In this document: positions 1 through 8,046 of the stretch, piece after piece
Layout of the letters: every line of letters starts with the position of its first letter
Position numbering within the stretch: the first letter of the stretch is position 1
NCBI GenBank assembly: GCA_019752925.1
Contig: JAIELP010000006.1
Coordinates: 372,001 to 436,000 of the forward strand
Origin: a bacterium
Lineage (GTDB): Bacteria > Bdellovibrionota > Bdellovibrionia > Bdellovibrionales > Bdellovibrionaceae
Length of the DNA: 64,000 nucleotides
Direction: 5' to 3'
Position numbers and translations under genes: made by a program
The notes under the pieces: generated by a model
The model's database searches: none
Told to the model about the DNA's origin: nothing
Seen by the model: the letters and a program-made list of their open reading frames with translations, nothing else

Positions 1-1527
1 ATTTATAAAGTTAATGGTGCTTATACAATTCTCGACTTAGCCAGTGTTAACGGTACATTTTTAAATGGTAGCCCTGTTTCTTCGACAGACCCTCAAACAC
101 TCAAAAGTGGTGATGCGATCAGTGTTTTAGATAACACCATGTACTTTGAGTTACATGATCCTAATTTTAAATATAAAATAGAAAAAATTGAAGTTCCGCC
201 GTTGCAGATGGATCAGCCAGAAGAAGAAATTTACGAAGAAATTCCTGCTGAAACGGAAATCATGCAATCTGGCGAGGGTGATGAAATTCCGCAGATTGAT
301 GAGTATGATGTTAATCAGCAACTCATTACCAGCGACAGCCCTTTTACTGGTATGCCGGGGCCGGATCAGCAGGATCCCAATCAGTTTTATGATTTTCAGC
401 CACCACCACCACAAGAACCTCCACCAGCTACGGGCATTAAAAAAATTATGCAAAACAAACCATTGCTTATTGGCTTGGTTTTGTTGGTACTCGGAGGAGC
501 CTATTACTTAAGTGAAATGTTGAATCCCCCTGTTGAAGTGAAACCTGTTGCAACGGTAGATCAATCAGATCCTTTTTCAAAATTAACACCGGCTCAGCAG
601 AAAGAAGTTGAGGAGTACTATGCCCTTGCTGAACAGATGTTTAATCAGCAAAAGTACGACTTAGCTCTCGAAAAAATCAGAAAAATTAAAGAATTGCTAC
701 CGACTGGTTATAAAGACAGTAACAAAATTGAGTTAGATGCAGAACAGGCCAACTTAACTATAGTTCAGCGTATTAAGGATGAAGAAGCGCAAAAAGAAAA
801 AGAAGAGCTTATTGCGCGCAATAAAAAAATAATAGAAGAATGCAGTAAAAAACTAACGCCGGAAGTAACTGCTAACGATATGAGTGCTTGTTTGGCCCCA
901 GTTTTAGCTAATCCAGGCGACCAAGAACTGGGTAATCAAGTTACTCAAATCATGGCCGATGCTGAAAAAATTGAAAAAGAAAGAAATCAGAAAAAGGCTG
1001 AAGCGCAAACGCGTGAAGAGCAAATAGCTGAGTTGGGAAAACTATTTACCGAGGCTGAAAAAACTCAACAAGAAGGCTATGCCTTTAAAGCGATAAAAAA
1101 ATATTTAATAGTTACGCGTTCAACATTGCCGGACCCTAAAAACCTGAAAGACAAAGCTAAAGAGCGCATTGATTTTATTTCACAAAAAATTAGAGAAAAG
1201 TCTGAAGGCAGTATTACTCAGGCCGATACGTACTTTAAAGAAGGAAAAATTAAGGATGCAGTTCTGACTTTGCGTGAGGCAAGCGTTTACGATCCTAATA
1301 ATCCGAGCATTGCTGAAAAAATTGAAGTTTATTCATATGAGCTAAAAAGACAGGTTCGTCAAATTTATCAAGAATCTATTATCGATGAAAATTACGGTGT
1401 TATAGACAACACTGAAACTAAGCAGGGTGCCAAAGAAAAATGGAAAAAAATTACTGAAATGGATCTGACTGATGGTGAGTACTATCGAAAAGCCATCATA
1501 AAACTACGACGTTACGGGGTGATGTAG
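1..1527 (+). CDS. FHA-domain membrane protein with coiled-coil/TPR-like C-terminal region (5' truncated)
   Basis: The reading frame is open from base 1, so the gene begins before the window; the first in-frame ATG (139) is not the real start. Visible residues 1-52 are the C-terminal half of an FHA phosphothreonine-binding domain, with the family hallmarks D-L-x-S-x-N-G-T, a following L-N-G and an S-G-D-x-I turn. An acidic and proline-rich stretch follows, then one membrane segment (about residues 155-171), then a Lys/Glu-rich helical region that looks TPR-like or coiled-coil. The topology suggests a cytoplasmic FHA sensor joined to an extracytoplasmic helical domain. The stop codon overlaps the next start by one base, so the two are probably co-translated. 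The exact role is unknown; FHA proteins usually read Ser/Thr kinase signals. Confidence 0.8.
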   Translation: MYKVNGAYTILDLASVNGTFLNGSPVSSTDPQTLKSGDAISVLDNTMYFELHDPNFKYKIEKIEVPPLQMDQPEEEIYEEIPAETEIMQSGEGDEIPQIDEYDVNQQLITSDSPFTGMPGPDQQDPNQFYDFQPPPPQEPPPATGIKKIMQNKPLLIGLVLLVLGGAYYLSEMLNPPVEVKPVATVDQSDPFSKLTPAQQKEVEEYYALAEQMFNQQKYDLALEKIRKIKELLPTGYKDSNKIELDAEQANLTIVQRIKDEEAQKEKEELIARNKKIIEECSKKLTPEVTANDMSACLAPVLANPGDQELGNQVTQIMADAEKIEKERNQKKAEAQTREEQIAELGKLFTEAEKTQQEGYAFKAIKKYLIVTRSTLPDPKNLKDKAKERIDFISQKIREKSEGSITQADTYFKEGKIKDAVLTLREASVYDPNNPSIAEKIEVYSYELKRQVRQIYQESIIDENYGVIDNTETKQGAKEKWKKITEMDLTDGEYYRKAIIKLRRYGVM

Positions 1528-2168
1528 TGAAGTTTGTTACACGCTCTGTGCAGTCTGAAAACCGCTTGGCTCAAACCAATGTATTTAAGTTACTCGATGA
1601 TCAGCTTATATTAATATTACGGGCCTGGGGCTCGACAGATTACAATCAGAAATTTATTGATGAAGTTTCTCATTATCTGTCATCAACTCAAGCCGATCTT
1701 GAAGTGACAACTCCATTTGATTATCAGGAAAACTTATCAAGTTTGGCGAACAGAACGCGTGTTTCATTGCTGCTGGTTCATGATTTATTTTACAAAAGTG
1801 AAAATAAGAATGAATATGCAGTAGGTTTTGAAGCAACTATTTTATTTAAATCAAAAAATGAATTAGCCTGGTCGAGCGTGGGCCGCTTTGCAATTGATAA
1901 AGTCGGCAAGCATTCACTTAATACATATCTGAAAAACGGCTCTGATCTTGATATAGAAACTCTTTTGCCTGTACAATTAATTGGGGTTGAGCGCGAAATT
2001 GATATCACTTCTGGCTCGATAGCTATTTCTGAAAACAGCAAGATCATTGTATCTTCAACTTACAACTGTAATTTACTTTTAAATACTGAGGCCAAGTCGG
2101 ATAATAATTTAATTGATATATATCCACCAAGTGGTGGCTCTTATTGGTTTTCTGTTATAGGTGTTTAG
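1527..2168 (+). CDS. Unknown protein, possibly a degenerate PP2C-like phosphatase fold
   Basis: 213 residues, GTG start overlapping the TAG stop of the FHA gene (TAGTG). No signal peptide or membrane segment is seen. I do not recognise it with confidence. The middle (about residues 90-110: hydrophobic strand, then S-S-V-G-R) and the later L-P-V-Q-L-I-G followed by a strand ending in V-S-S-T resemble the order of strands in PP2C phosphatases, where these places hold GDSR and SDG motifs. The catalytic aspartates are absent. Coupling to an FHA gene would fit a phospho-signalling pair. Fold assignment is an inference; that it is a real coding gene is much more certain. Confidence 0.6.
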   Translation: MKFVTRSVQSENRLAQTNVFKLLDDQLILILRAWGSTDYNQKFIDEVSHYLSSTQADLEVTTPFDYQENLSSLANRTRVSLLLVHDLFYKSENKNEYAVGFEATILFKSKNELAWSSVGRFAIDKVGKHSLNTYLKNGSDLDIETLLPVQLIGVEREIDITSGSIAISENSKIIVSSTYNCNLLLNTEAKSDNNLIDIYPPSGGSYWFSVIGV

Positions 2169-3652
2169 TCTGACTTAGGTTGCCAGCTCTTGTCGCTGCC
2201 ATCAGACCATAATCCCCAAACATTTTCGAGAGATAAATTATAGGATTGCCTGCGCGCTTCTTCGTAAAGAGAGTCTTTTTCCAATTTGGAATTCTGAAAA
2301 TAAACAAGCAACGTTGAAAGTGGCTGAAATTTTTTTTGCTTGGCCAAACGCAATTTTTCTTTTTGAAAAACTTCGGAGCGGTTGTTGGGCTGTGACCAGT
2401 AGGCTTGGTTTGAAAGAACCCAATCGTAAACCGGAGGTTGAAACTCTGTCCACTTACGGGCTTTAAGGTTTTTTCTGATACTATTTAATGGAGCCAGATC
2501 TTCTTCCTTTAGTTCTTCCTGAGTTTTCATTAAATCTATGGTTTCAAGTCTATCCGTTAATTTGTTATATAGCTCGTTGTTTTGAGATTCCAAAAACAGA
2601 TAATTTTTAAAAATCAGTCCGAATCTCAGCTCGAGGCTTTGTTTCCAGGGGTTAGCAGTTTCTACGATTAGCTTACGTGGCTTGTTGGGCAGATTTTCTA
2701 TTTCATTTTTGCTCCAAAACCCTGAAAAATTAAAAATCGGAAATTGCACATCCTGGGAAGCCTGATAAGTCGGCTCAATTGTTTTCATTAAACTATAAGA
2801 GAAGTCAGCTAAGTTGACTAAAGTATCAATTTTCCAGTTAATGCCTTCATCGCCTTTTTGGCGGGGAGGTTTAATAAATAAAGCAACATTGGTGTTTTCA
2901 CTATGTAGATTGGAAAAACGAGATTCATCTGGACGGCTGTATTCTGATTTCCCCTGCAAACCGGTTACAATAATATAATTGGATTCCCAGAGATTGTTTT
3001 CTTTAAGTTTAATAAAAAATTGCCCGAGTGTTTCATCAAAGTGCTCAAGACCTGAAATCTGAGTTTCGCCTTCGTTAAGAGATTCCAATTCAGACGTGTA
3101 AATAACCGAAAAAAAAGATTCGCTCGATTCCTGCACCCAATTTTCAAATAAATAAATCTGGTTTTTAAAATTCAACGAATACATATTTTGGTTCAGTACG
3201 GTTGAATCATCAAAAATATCAAAACCTCTGGCCAGCCCAGTCTTTCTTAAGATGGTCGGCTTTCCACTAAAGAACGACGTTCGGTAACCGGCTTTTTTAA
3301 ACATCTCCTGAATTAAAATCTGATCTGGGTTTATGCGGTCAAAACTACGGTGCAGCGAGTTTTGAAACGGATAAGTTCCCGAAAGCAGTGACCCCATTGC
3401 GGCGGCACTCTGAGTAGAGGTTGTGAACGCATTTGTAAAACGTATACTCTCTTGACACAGAATATTTAAACCTGAATCTTTGACATTTTTGTCTTCATTG
3501 CAAGCGAAGGAATTAAAAGACAACTGATCAGCTGCAATAATAATAAATGAAGGCTTTTTATTTTCCTGGCAGGAGCTAAAAGACCAAAGTCCAGCCAGTA
3601 TAAAAAAACCAAAAATCCAGACCTTAAATAAATCCCGTTTTGACGCTTTCAT
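2165..3652 (-). CDS. Sulfatase/alkaline-phosphatase-superfamily lipoprotein, catalytically divergent
   Basis: 495 residues. An N-terminal hydrophobic segment ends in S-F-S-S-C-Q (Cys28), a probable though non-canonical lipobox. Residues 35-110 follow the sulfatase fold: a beta strand leading to D42-Q, then F-T-N-A-F and S-L-L-S-G-T-Y-P, which match the Y-x-N-A and S-L-L-T-G-x-Y-P blocks. The formylglycine site CxPSR is here S82-A-A-A-M, so Pro and Arg are lost; the usual second metal Asp (DD) is DQ. It probably does not act as a classic sulfatase, but could be a phosphatase-like or non-enzymatic surface protein. It is convergent with and overlaps the preceding gene by 4 bases and is divergent from the tolQ-like gene. 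Confidence 0.72.
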   Translation of the reverse strand: MKASKRDLFKVWIFGFFILAGLWSFSSCQENKKPSFIIIAADQLSFNSFACNEDKNVKDSGLNILCQESIRFTNAFTTSTQSAAAMGSLLSGTYPFQNSLHRSFDRINPDQILIQEMFKKAGYRTSFFSGKPTILRKTGLARGFDIFDDSTVLNQNMYSLNFKNQIYLFENWVQESSESFFSVIYTSELESLNEGETQISGLEHFDETLGQFFIKLKENNLWESNYIIVTGLQGKSEYSRPDESRFSNLHSENTNVALFIKPPRQKGDEGINWKIDTLVNLADFSYSLMKTIEPTYQASQDVQFPIFNFSGFWSKNEIENLPNKPRKLIVETANPWKQSLELRFGLIFKNYLFLESQNNELYNKLTDRLETIDLMKTQEELKEEDLAPLNSIRKNLKARKWTEFQPPVYDWVLSNQAYWSQPNNRSEVFQKEKLRLAKQKKFQPLSTLLVYFQNSKLEKDSLYEEARRQSYNLSLENVWGLWSDGSDKSWQPKSD

Positions 3653-3705
3653 TTACAAAACACATAATGGAAGAAACCAAGCAGAAAGTAAAGAGGGACT
3701 CTTTC

Positions 3706-4338
3706 ATGTTAACTGAAAAAATATTTACAATCGCACACTACGCTGATCAGGTCGTACTTCTTATCTTAGTGGTTATGAGCGTGCTTTCAGTAGGGATGAT
3801 TTTTGAAAGATTTTTTGCTCTGAAAAAAACTTCTGAAAATAGTACGGCGATACGTGCAAAAATCCGCACATATTTAGCGGAAAATAATCTCGCAGGCTTT
3901 GAAGAGTTGGCCAAAGACACGTCTTCAATTGAAGGCCGAGCTGCATCGCAATCGCTACGTCATCTGAAAGAATCAGGCACTCAAGGTTTTGAAGAAGTAT
4001 TTAATACTTTTATTTTAAATGAAAAACCTGAACAGGAAAAGTATTTAGCGGTACTTGCGACAATCGCTTCTAATGCGCCTTTCATCGGCCTTTTAGGTAC
4101 GGTATTAGGTATTATGAAAGCATTTAACGATTTATCTTTAGCTGCAGATGCCGGACAACAAACAGTTATGGCGGGTATTTCTACAGCCTTGATTGCAACA
4201 GCAGCAGGTTTATTTGTGGCCATTCCAGCCGGGATTTTTTACAACTACTACACACGCAAAGTTAAAGGTATTTATACAAGTCTTGAGAGCGTAAAAGAGT
4301 TAGGCTTGGCTTACGCAAAAAAGAAGGGTCTTAATTAA
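3706..4338 (+). CDS. MotA/TolQ/ExbB-family proton channel
   Basis: 210 residues from the ATG at 3706, chosen because AGAGGG lies about 10 bases upstream; the open frame extends to a TTG at 3640 inside the divergent gene's start, with no ribosome site. Three membrane segments (about 16-32, 122-138, 160-180) with a cytoplasmic loop between the first and second are typical for TolQ/ExbB, as are N-A-P-F-I-G-L-L-G-T-V-x-G-I and the A-T-A-A-G-L-x-V-A-I-P-A motif. It should form the inner-membrane pore that converts proton flow into force for the Tol or Ton machinery. The next gene overlaps it by one base (TAATG) and encodes the partner. Confidence 0.93.
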   Translation: MLTEKIFTIAHYADQVVLLILVVMSVLSVGMIFERFFALKKTSENSTAIRAKIRTYLAENNLAGFEELAKDTSSIEGRAASQSLRHLKESGTQGFEEVFNTFILNEKPEQEKYLAVLATIASNAPFIGLLGTVLGIMKAFNDLSLAADAGQQTVMAGISTALIATAAGLFVAIPAGIFYNYYTRKVKGIYTSLESVKELGLAYAKKKGLN

Positions 4339-4742
4339 TGGCATTTAAGTCAGATTCTGGTGACGAAGTTTTAGCAGAGATCAACGTAGTTCCTTTGGTT
4401 GACGTTATTCTTGTCGTTCTTATTATTTTTATGGTAACTGCTCCGATGATTATGAAGCCGTCTATCAATGTAAATCTGCCCAAAGCAGGTAGCGGAGATG
4501 CCACTAAGCCGAGTAAGTTAAATATTACTATCGGTAAAGATGGAAAACTTAACCTCGATGGTAAAATGGCCAACGATGAAGAAGTTCAAGCGGCTGCAGC
4601 TGCTGAGCTTAAAACCAATCCGGATATTCAGGCTATTATCTCGGCCGACAAAGAAGTTCCGCACGGAAGAGTTGTTGCGGTTTTGGATATCGTAAAAGGT
4701 GCCGGAGTTAAAAAGTTCGCCATCAGTATCGATAAAAAATAA
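4338..4742 (+). CDS. ExbD/TolR-family biopolymer transport protein
   Basis: 134 residues. The single membrane helix (about 21-37) carries the conserved aspartate D22 in N-V-V-P-L-V-D-V, the proton-carrying residue of ExbD/TolR. The periplasmic domain holds I-x-x-D-K-x-V-x-H-G-R-V-V-A-V-L-D, the C-terminal consensus of the family. It pairs with the upstream TolQ/ExbB-like channel (one-base overlap). No TonB, TolA, TolB or Pal gene is adjacent, so TolR and ExbD cannot be told apart from context. Confidence 0.93.
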   Translation: MAFKSDSGDEVLAEINVVPLVDVILVVLIIFMVTAPMIMKPSINVNLPKAGSGDATKPSKLNITIGKDGKLNLDGKMANDEEVQAAAAAELKTNPDIQAIISADKEVPHGRVVAVLDIVKGAGVKKFAISIDKK

Positions 4743-4782
4743 ATTGATTTGAAATAAGCTATAATGTCTCTTTTTTAGAATT

Positions 4783-4804
4783 CCCCGACTTTAGGGGCAT
4801 TTTT
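4783..4804 (+). terminator. Weak intrinsic terminator after the exbD-like gene
   Basis: CCCC and GGGG flank a 7-base loop, followed by CATTTTTA. The stem is only four G-C pairs, so termination may be partial and allow read-through to the next gene. Confidence 0.4.
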
Positions 4805-4884
4805 ATGACTTAGGTCCGGCATTTTCTCAAAATAACTCGACCGAAGTCCTCAATATTCATGTACTAAAGTCCGAATAAATTAAG

Positions 4885-5382
4885 GTGAAGAAGTTTTTTA
4901 AAGAAGCCAAAGTCATCTTAGCCTTTTTTGTAATACTGACTGTTATTACAATTCTAACCAACATTGATTTTTCTTCTGATAAAATTGTTTTGCGCAAATC
5001 TATGGAAAATATGAACAACGAAATAGTAAATATTAAGCCAAGTTTGTTGCGTGGACCAGCATCCGTTGTTAACGAAAAAGACTCACTTATTTTAAGTAAA
5101 GAGTTTTTATGTGATTCTGCAGCACCGAGTGTGCAGGAAAAAGTTGGTAAACATTTGATAATGATTAACTTTAAGATATGCCGCGAGTACAAATCAGTAC
5201 GTGAAATATTTATCGAAAATCAAAGTAACGGCTTTAAGGCTCAGATTTTTAAGCTAGAAGCTAACAACTTCAAAACGGATTACATCCAGTTGAATGAAGG
5301 CGTAAACCAATTAAAATTAGAAGTAATCCTAAAAGATGGGCAAAAATTAGCCGAATCGCTGGAAATTTTATCAGGTTCTTAA
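4885..5382 (+). CDS. Unknown membrane-anchored periplasmic protein
   Basis: 165 residues with a GTG start; the preceding TTAAG is a poor ribosome site, so the start is uncertain. An N-terminal membrane helix (about residues 9-26) is followed by a soluble extracytoplasmic region with two cysteines (near 74 and 97). The C-terminal half alternates short hydrophobic strands like an Ig-type beta sandwich. Family not recognised. It lies 142 bases after the exbBD-like pair and has the N-anchor-plus-periplasmic-domain layout of a TonB/TolA partner, but no TonB motif is visible, so that link is only positional. Confidence 0.65.
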   Translation: MKKFFKEAKVILAFFVILTVITILTNIDFSSDKIVLRKSMENMNNEIVNIKPSLLRGPASVVNEKDSLILSKEFLCDSAAPSVQEKVGKHLIMINFKICREYKSVREIFIENQSNGFKAQIFKLEANNFKTDYIQLNEGVNQLKLEVILKDGQKLAESLEILSGS

Positions 5383-5452
5383 CTCAAAGCAGTAAAACGA
5401 TTTGAATTCAATAGACACGGGTAAGTGCATTAAATAAGTTCTGCAGATTGTG

Positions 5453-6112
5453 ATGGTGGAAACTAACTTAACGCTTAGCGGTTTAAAAAATAGGTCTGAT
5501 CTGCATGTGGCTCGAAAAATCTGGCACATGTCAGGTGTTTTTACCATGTTTGCAGCGTGGATATTTTTACCTTACTGGGTGAGTATGACTTTACTCATTG
5601 TCGGTTGGTTGCTTTTTATTCCTGCTGACTTTTTACGTCAAAAAAATCCTGAAATTAATCGTTCTGTGATGACCTTATTCCGCCCCATCATGCGCAGTAA
5701 CGAACTGAACCGGCTAGCTGGCACTACTTACCTCATTACAGGCACGCTATTAATTACTATATTTTTTAATAAGGGTGTCGTTTCCCTAAGTTTATTGTTT
5801 TTAGCTTTTGCGGATCCGATTGCAAGCTATGTGGGAATTAAATACGGCAAAGACAAGCTTTTTGGTCATAAATCTGTTCAGGGGTTTATAGCTGCTTTTG
5901 TGGTATGCGCAGTTCTGTGTTACATTTTTTTATTTTATAATCAGGTTCAAGAATACATCTTAATAGTGAGCCTGTTAGCCGGGCTTATTGGCGCGCTGGC
6001 CGAACTTATTCCTCTTGCAAAATTAGATGATAATTTCACCATGCCTGTAATTAGTAGTATTGGGTTGTCTGTTCTGTTTTACTTCTTTGGTTATTTTTCA
6101 TATTTTAACTAA
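5453..6112 (+). CDS. Polyprenol/dolichol/phytol kinase-like membrane protein (DGK1/VTE5 family)
   Basis: 219 residues from the ATG at 5453; a GTG one codon earlier is also possible and neither has a clear ribosome site. About six or seven hydrophobic segments. The motif F-A-D-P-I-A-S-Y-V-G-I-K-Y-G-K, then K-S-V-Q-G, then a later E-L-I-P plus D-D-N-F-T-M-P, is the signature of the CTP-dependent dolichol/phytol kinase and phosphatidate cytidylyltransferase-like family. It probably phosphorylates a lipid alcohol (a polyprenol, or a lipid such as diacylglycerol). It sits directly before pssA, which fits lipid metabolism. Confidence 0.8.
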   Translation: MVETNLTLSGLKNRSDLHVARKIWHMSGVFTMFAAWIFLPYWVSMTLLIVGWLLFIPADFLRQKNPEINRSVMTLFRPIMRSNELNRLAGTTYLITGTLLITIFFNKGVVSLSLLFLAFADPIASYVGIKYGKDKLFGHKSVQGFIAAFVVCAVLCYIFLFYNQVQEYILIVSLLAGLIGALAELIPLAKLDDNFTMPVISSIGLSVLFYFFGYFSYFN

Positions 6113-6138
6113 TCATATACGTTTCACGCGAGGTCGTA

Positions 6139-6972
6139 ATGGCGAATACTTTTGATGTACCTGAAGAAGGCTATTCTAAATCAGGAAAAAAACTTGGAAT
6201 GTATATTTACATTCTTCCCAATTTAATGACGATCGCAAATTTATTTTGTGGTTTTATTTCAGTTATTTTTTCTATTAAAGCTGATTTTAAAAATGCAGCC
6301 ATTGCAGTCGTTATTGCCGCTGTGTTTGATCAATTAGATGGTCGTTTGGCGCGCTTAACCCACGCAACCAGTAAGTTCGGTGCCGAGCTGGATTCTTTAT
6401 GTGATTTAGTGAGTTTTGGATTGGCCCCGGCCATGCTGATGTACCTTTGGGCTTTGAACCCCTATGGTCGTATCGGTATGATGGCGTGCTTTTTGTTTGT
6501 GGCTTGCGGTGCTTTACGTTTAGCGCGCTTTAATGTTCAGGTGGATGTGGTTGAAAAAAATTACTTCCAGGGTTTACCGATTCCTATGGCAGCTGGCATT
6601 TTAACATCTTCTTACTTGGCTTTTGATGAATTGGGTTGGGCTCCGACCGATTGGTATGGAAAGCTTTTATTTGCTATGGTTGTATTGATGGCATTTGTTA
6701 TGGTGTCTAATTTCAGATACCGTTCATTTAAAGATATTGATCTAAAAGAACGTAAAGCGTTTATGTATTTAGTGGCTGGTCTGGTTATTTTAGTAACAGT
6801 AGCCGTGTATCCAGAAATTATGCTATTTGTTTTATTCTTAACCTATGGAACTTTAGGTGCTGTATTCGGCGTCATGCAATGGGGTAAAAAGCGTAAGTTA
6901 ATGAAAGCTAACGCCTACGCGCCGGAACACACCAGAGAAGATGATTTACAAGAAGAACAGGATGAAGAATAA
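6139..6972 (+). CDS. pssA: CDP-diacylglycerol--serine O-phosphatidyltransferase
   Basis: 277 residues, integral membrane. The CDP-alcohol phosphotransferase signature is complete: D67-G68, A71-R72, G81, D85, D89. The preceding L-P-N-L-M-T-I-A-N-L-F-C-G-F is typical of PssA rather than PgsA. It makes phosphatidylserine from CDP-diacylglycerol and serine, the precursor of phosphatidylethanolamine. The C-terminal 30 residues are charged and acidic. Two bases separate it from asd, so the two are probably co-transcribed. Confidence 0.92.
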   Translation: MANTFDVPEEGYSKSGKKLGMYIYILPNLMTIANLFCGFISVIFSIKADFKNAAIAVVIAAVFDQLDGRLARLTHATSKFGAELDSLCDLVSFGLAPAMLMYLWALNPYGRIGMMACFLFVACGALRLARFNVQVDVVEKNYFQGLPIPMAAGILTSSYLAFDELGWAPTDWYGKLLFAMVVLMAFVMVSNFRYRSFKDIDLKERKAFMYLVAGLVILVTVAVYPEIMLFVLFLTYGTLGAVFGVMQWGKKRKLMKANAYAPEHTREDDLQEEQDEE

Positions 6973-6974
6973 AA

Positions 6975-7979
6975 ATGAAACAATGGAAAAGACCTCTTAA
7001 AGTCGGTTTAGTTGGTGCCACGGGTGTTGTGGGTGAAACTTTTATCAATATTCTTGAAGAGTATGCTCAACCAATTGCGGAGCTTCGTCCTTTTGCAAGT
7101 CAAAATTCGCTTGGATTAAATATTGAATTGGCCGGCAAGCAATGGCCAGTGCAGGTTTTAAAGCCTAACTGTTTTGATGGATTAGACATGGTTTTCTTTT
7201 CTTCAGGTGATGACATTTCAAAAGAATGGGCTCCTCAGGCTGTTAAAGCCGGTGCGTTTGCAATTGATAACTCAAATGCATTTCGTATGGAGGCCGATAT
7301 TAAATTAGTTGTTCCTGAAGTGAATGGTAATTTATTAAATTCAGATTCGAAGCCTCAGATCATTGCAAACCCAAACTGTTCTACAATTCAGTTAGTGGTA
7401 GCTCTTAAGCCTTTACTGGATAAATTCGGTATTGAAGATGTTACCGTTTCTACTTACCAAGCGGTGAGTGGTGCGGGTCTACCGGGTTATGAAGAACTTT
7501 TAAATCAAACTAAAAACTTCCAGCAGGCTGATCACACGCCTAAAGCTTTTTCAAAACAGATTTTATTTAACTGCATTCCGCAAATCGGTAGTTTTGCTGA
7601 GGATGGTTTTTCAACTGAAGAATCAAAAATCATGAGCGAGTCGCCAAAAATTCTGGGAGTACCGGATTTAAAAGTTTCGGCGTTTACTGTGCGCGTTCCA
7701 GCTTTAAATTCACATTCAGAAGCGGTTTGGGTCACTCTTAAAAAAGAAGTTGCTAAATCAGACATTGCTAATGCTATGGGTGAGTTTGACGGATTAGCTG
7801 TACTAGATCAGGACTTTCCTACAGCTTTAGAGGTTTCAGGCGAAGAACCAGTCTTTGTAGGACGCATCCATCAAGATCGTCATAACAAAAAACGCTGGTT
7901 AATGTGGGTTGTTTCCGACAATCTGAAAAAGGGTGCGGCTTTGAACGGTCTGCAAATAGCCGAAAGAATTTTTTGTTAG
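6975..7979 (+). CDS. asd: Aspartate-semialdehyde dehydrogenase
   Basis: 334 residues. The N-terminal NADP-binding motif G-A-T-G-V-V-G (residues 14-20), the active-site N-P-N-C135-S-T and the catalytic H247 in R-V-P-x-x-x-S-H are all present, with the usual family length (about 330-370). It reduces aspartyl phosphate to aspartate semialdehyde, feeding lysine, diaminopimelate, threonine and methionine synthesis. Aspartate kinase, the preceding step, is encoded separately at 26058-27239. Confidence 0.96.
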   Translation: MKQWKRPLKVGLVGATGVVGETFINILEEYAQPIAELRPFASQNSLGLNIELAGKQWPVQVLKPNCFDGLDMVFFSSGDDISKEWAPQAVKAGAFAIDNSNAFRMEADIKLVVPEVNGNLLNSDSKPQIIANPNCSTIQLVVALKPLLDKFGIEDVTVSTYQAVSGAGLPGYEELLNQTKNFQQADHTPKAFSKQILFNCIPQIGSFAEDGFSTEESKIMSESPKILGVPDLKVSAFTVRVPALNSHSEAVWVTLKKEVAKSDIANAMGEFDGLAVLDQDFPTALEVSGEEPVFVGRIHQDRHNKKRWLMWVVSDNLKKGAALNGLQIAERIFC

Positions 7980-8046
7980 TCTAAAGTACTATCTTCTGGT
8001 CTTGCGTCAGATAGACAGTTATCAGGTGCCATGATGCAATAAAAGA

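Noticed and set aside
188..511. 107-codon open frame on the plus strand inside the FHA gene
   Set aside because: Out-of-frame shadow with improbable composition; the FHA frame is clearly the coding one.
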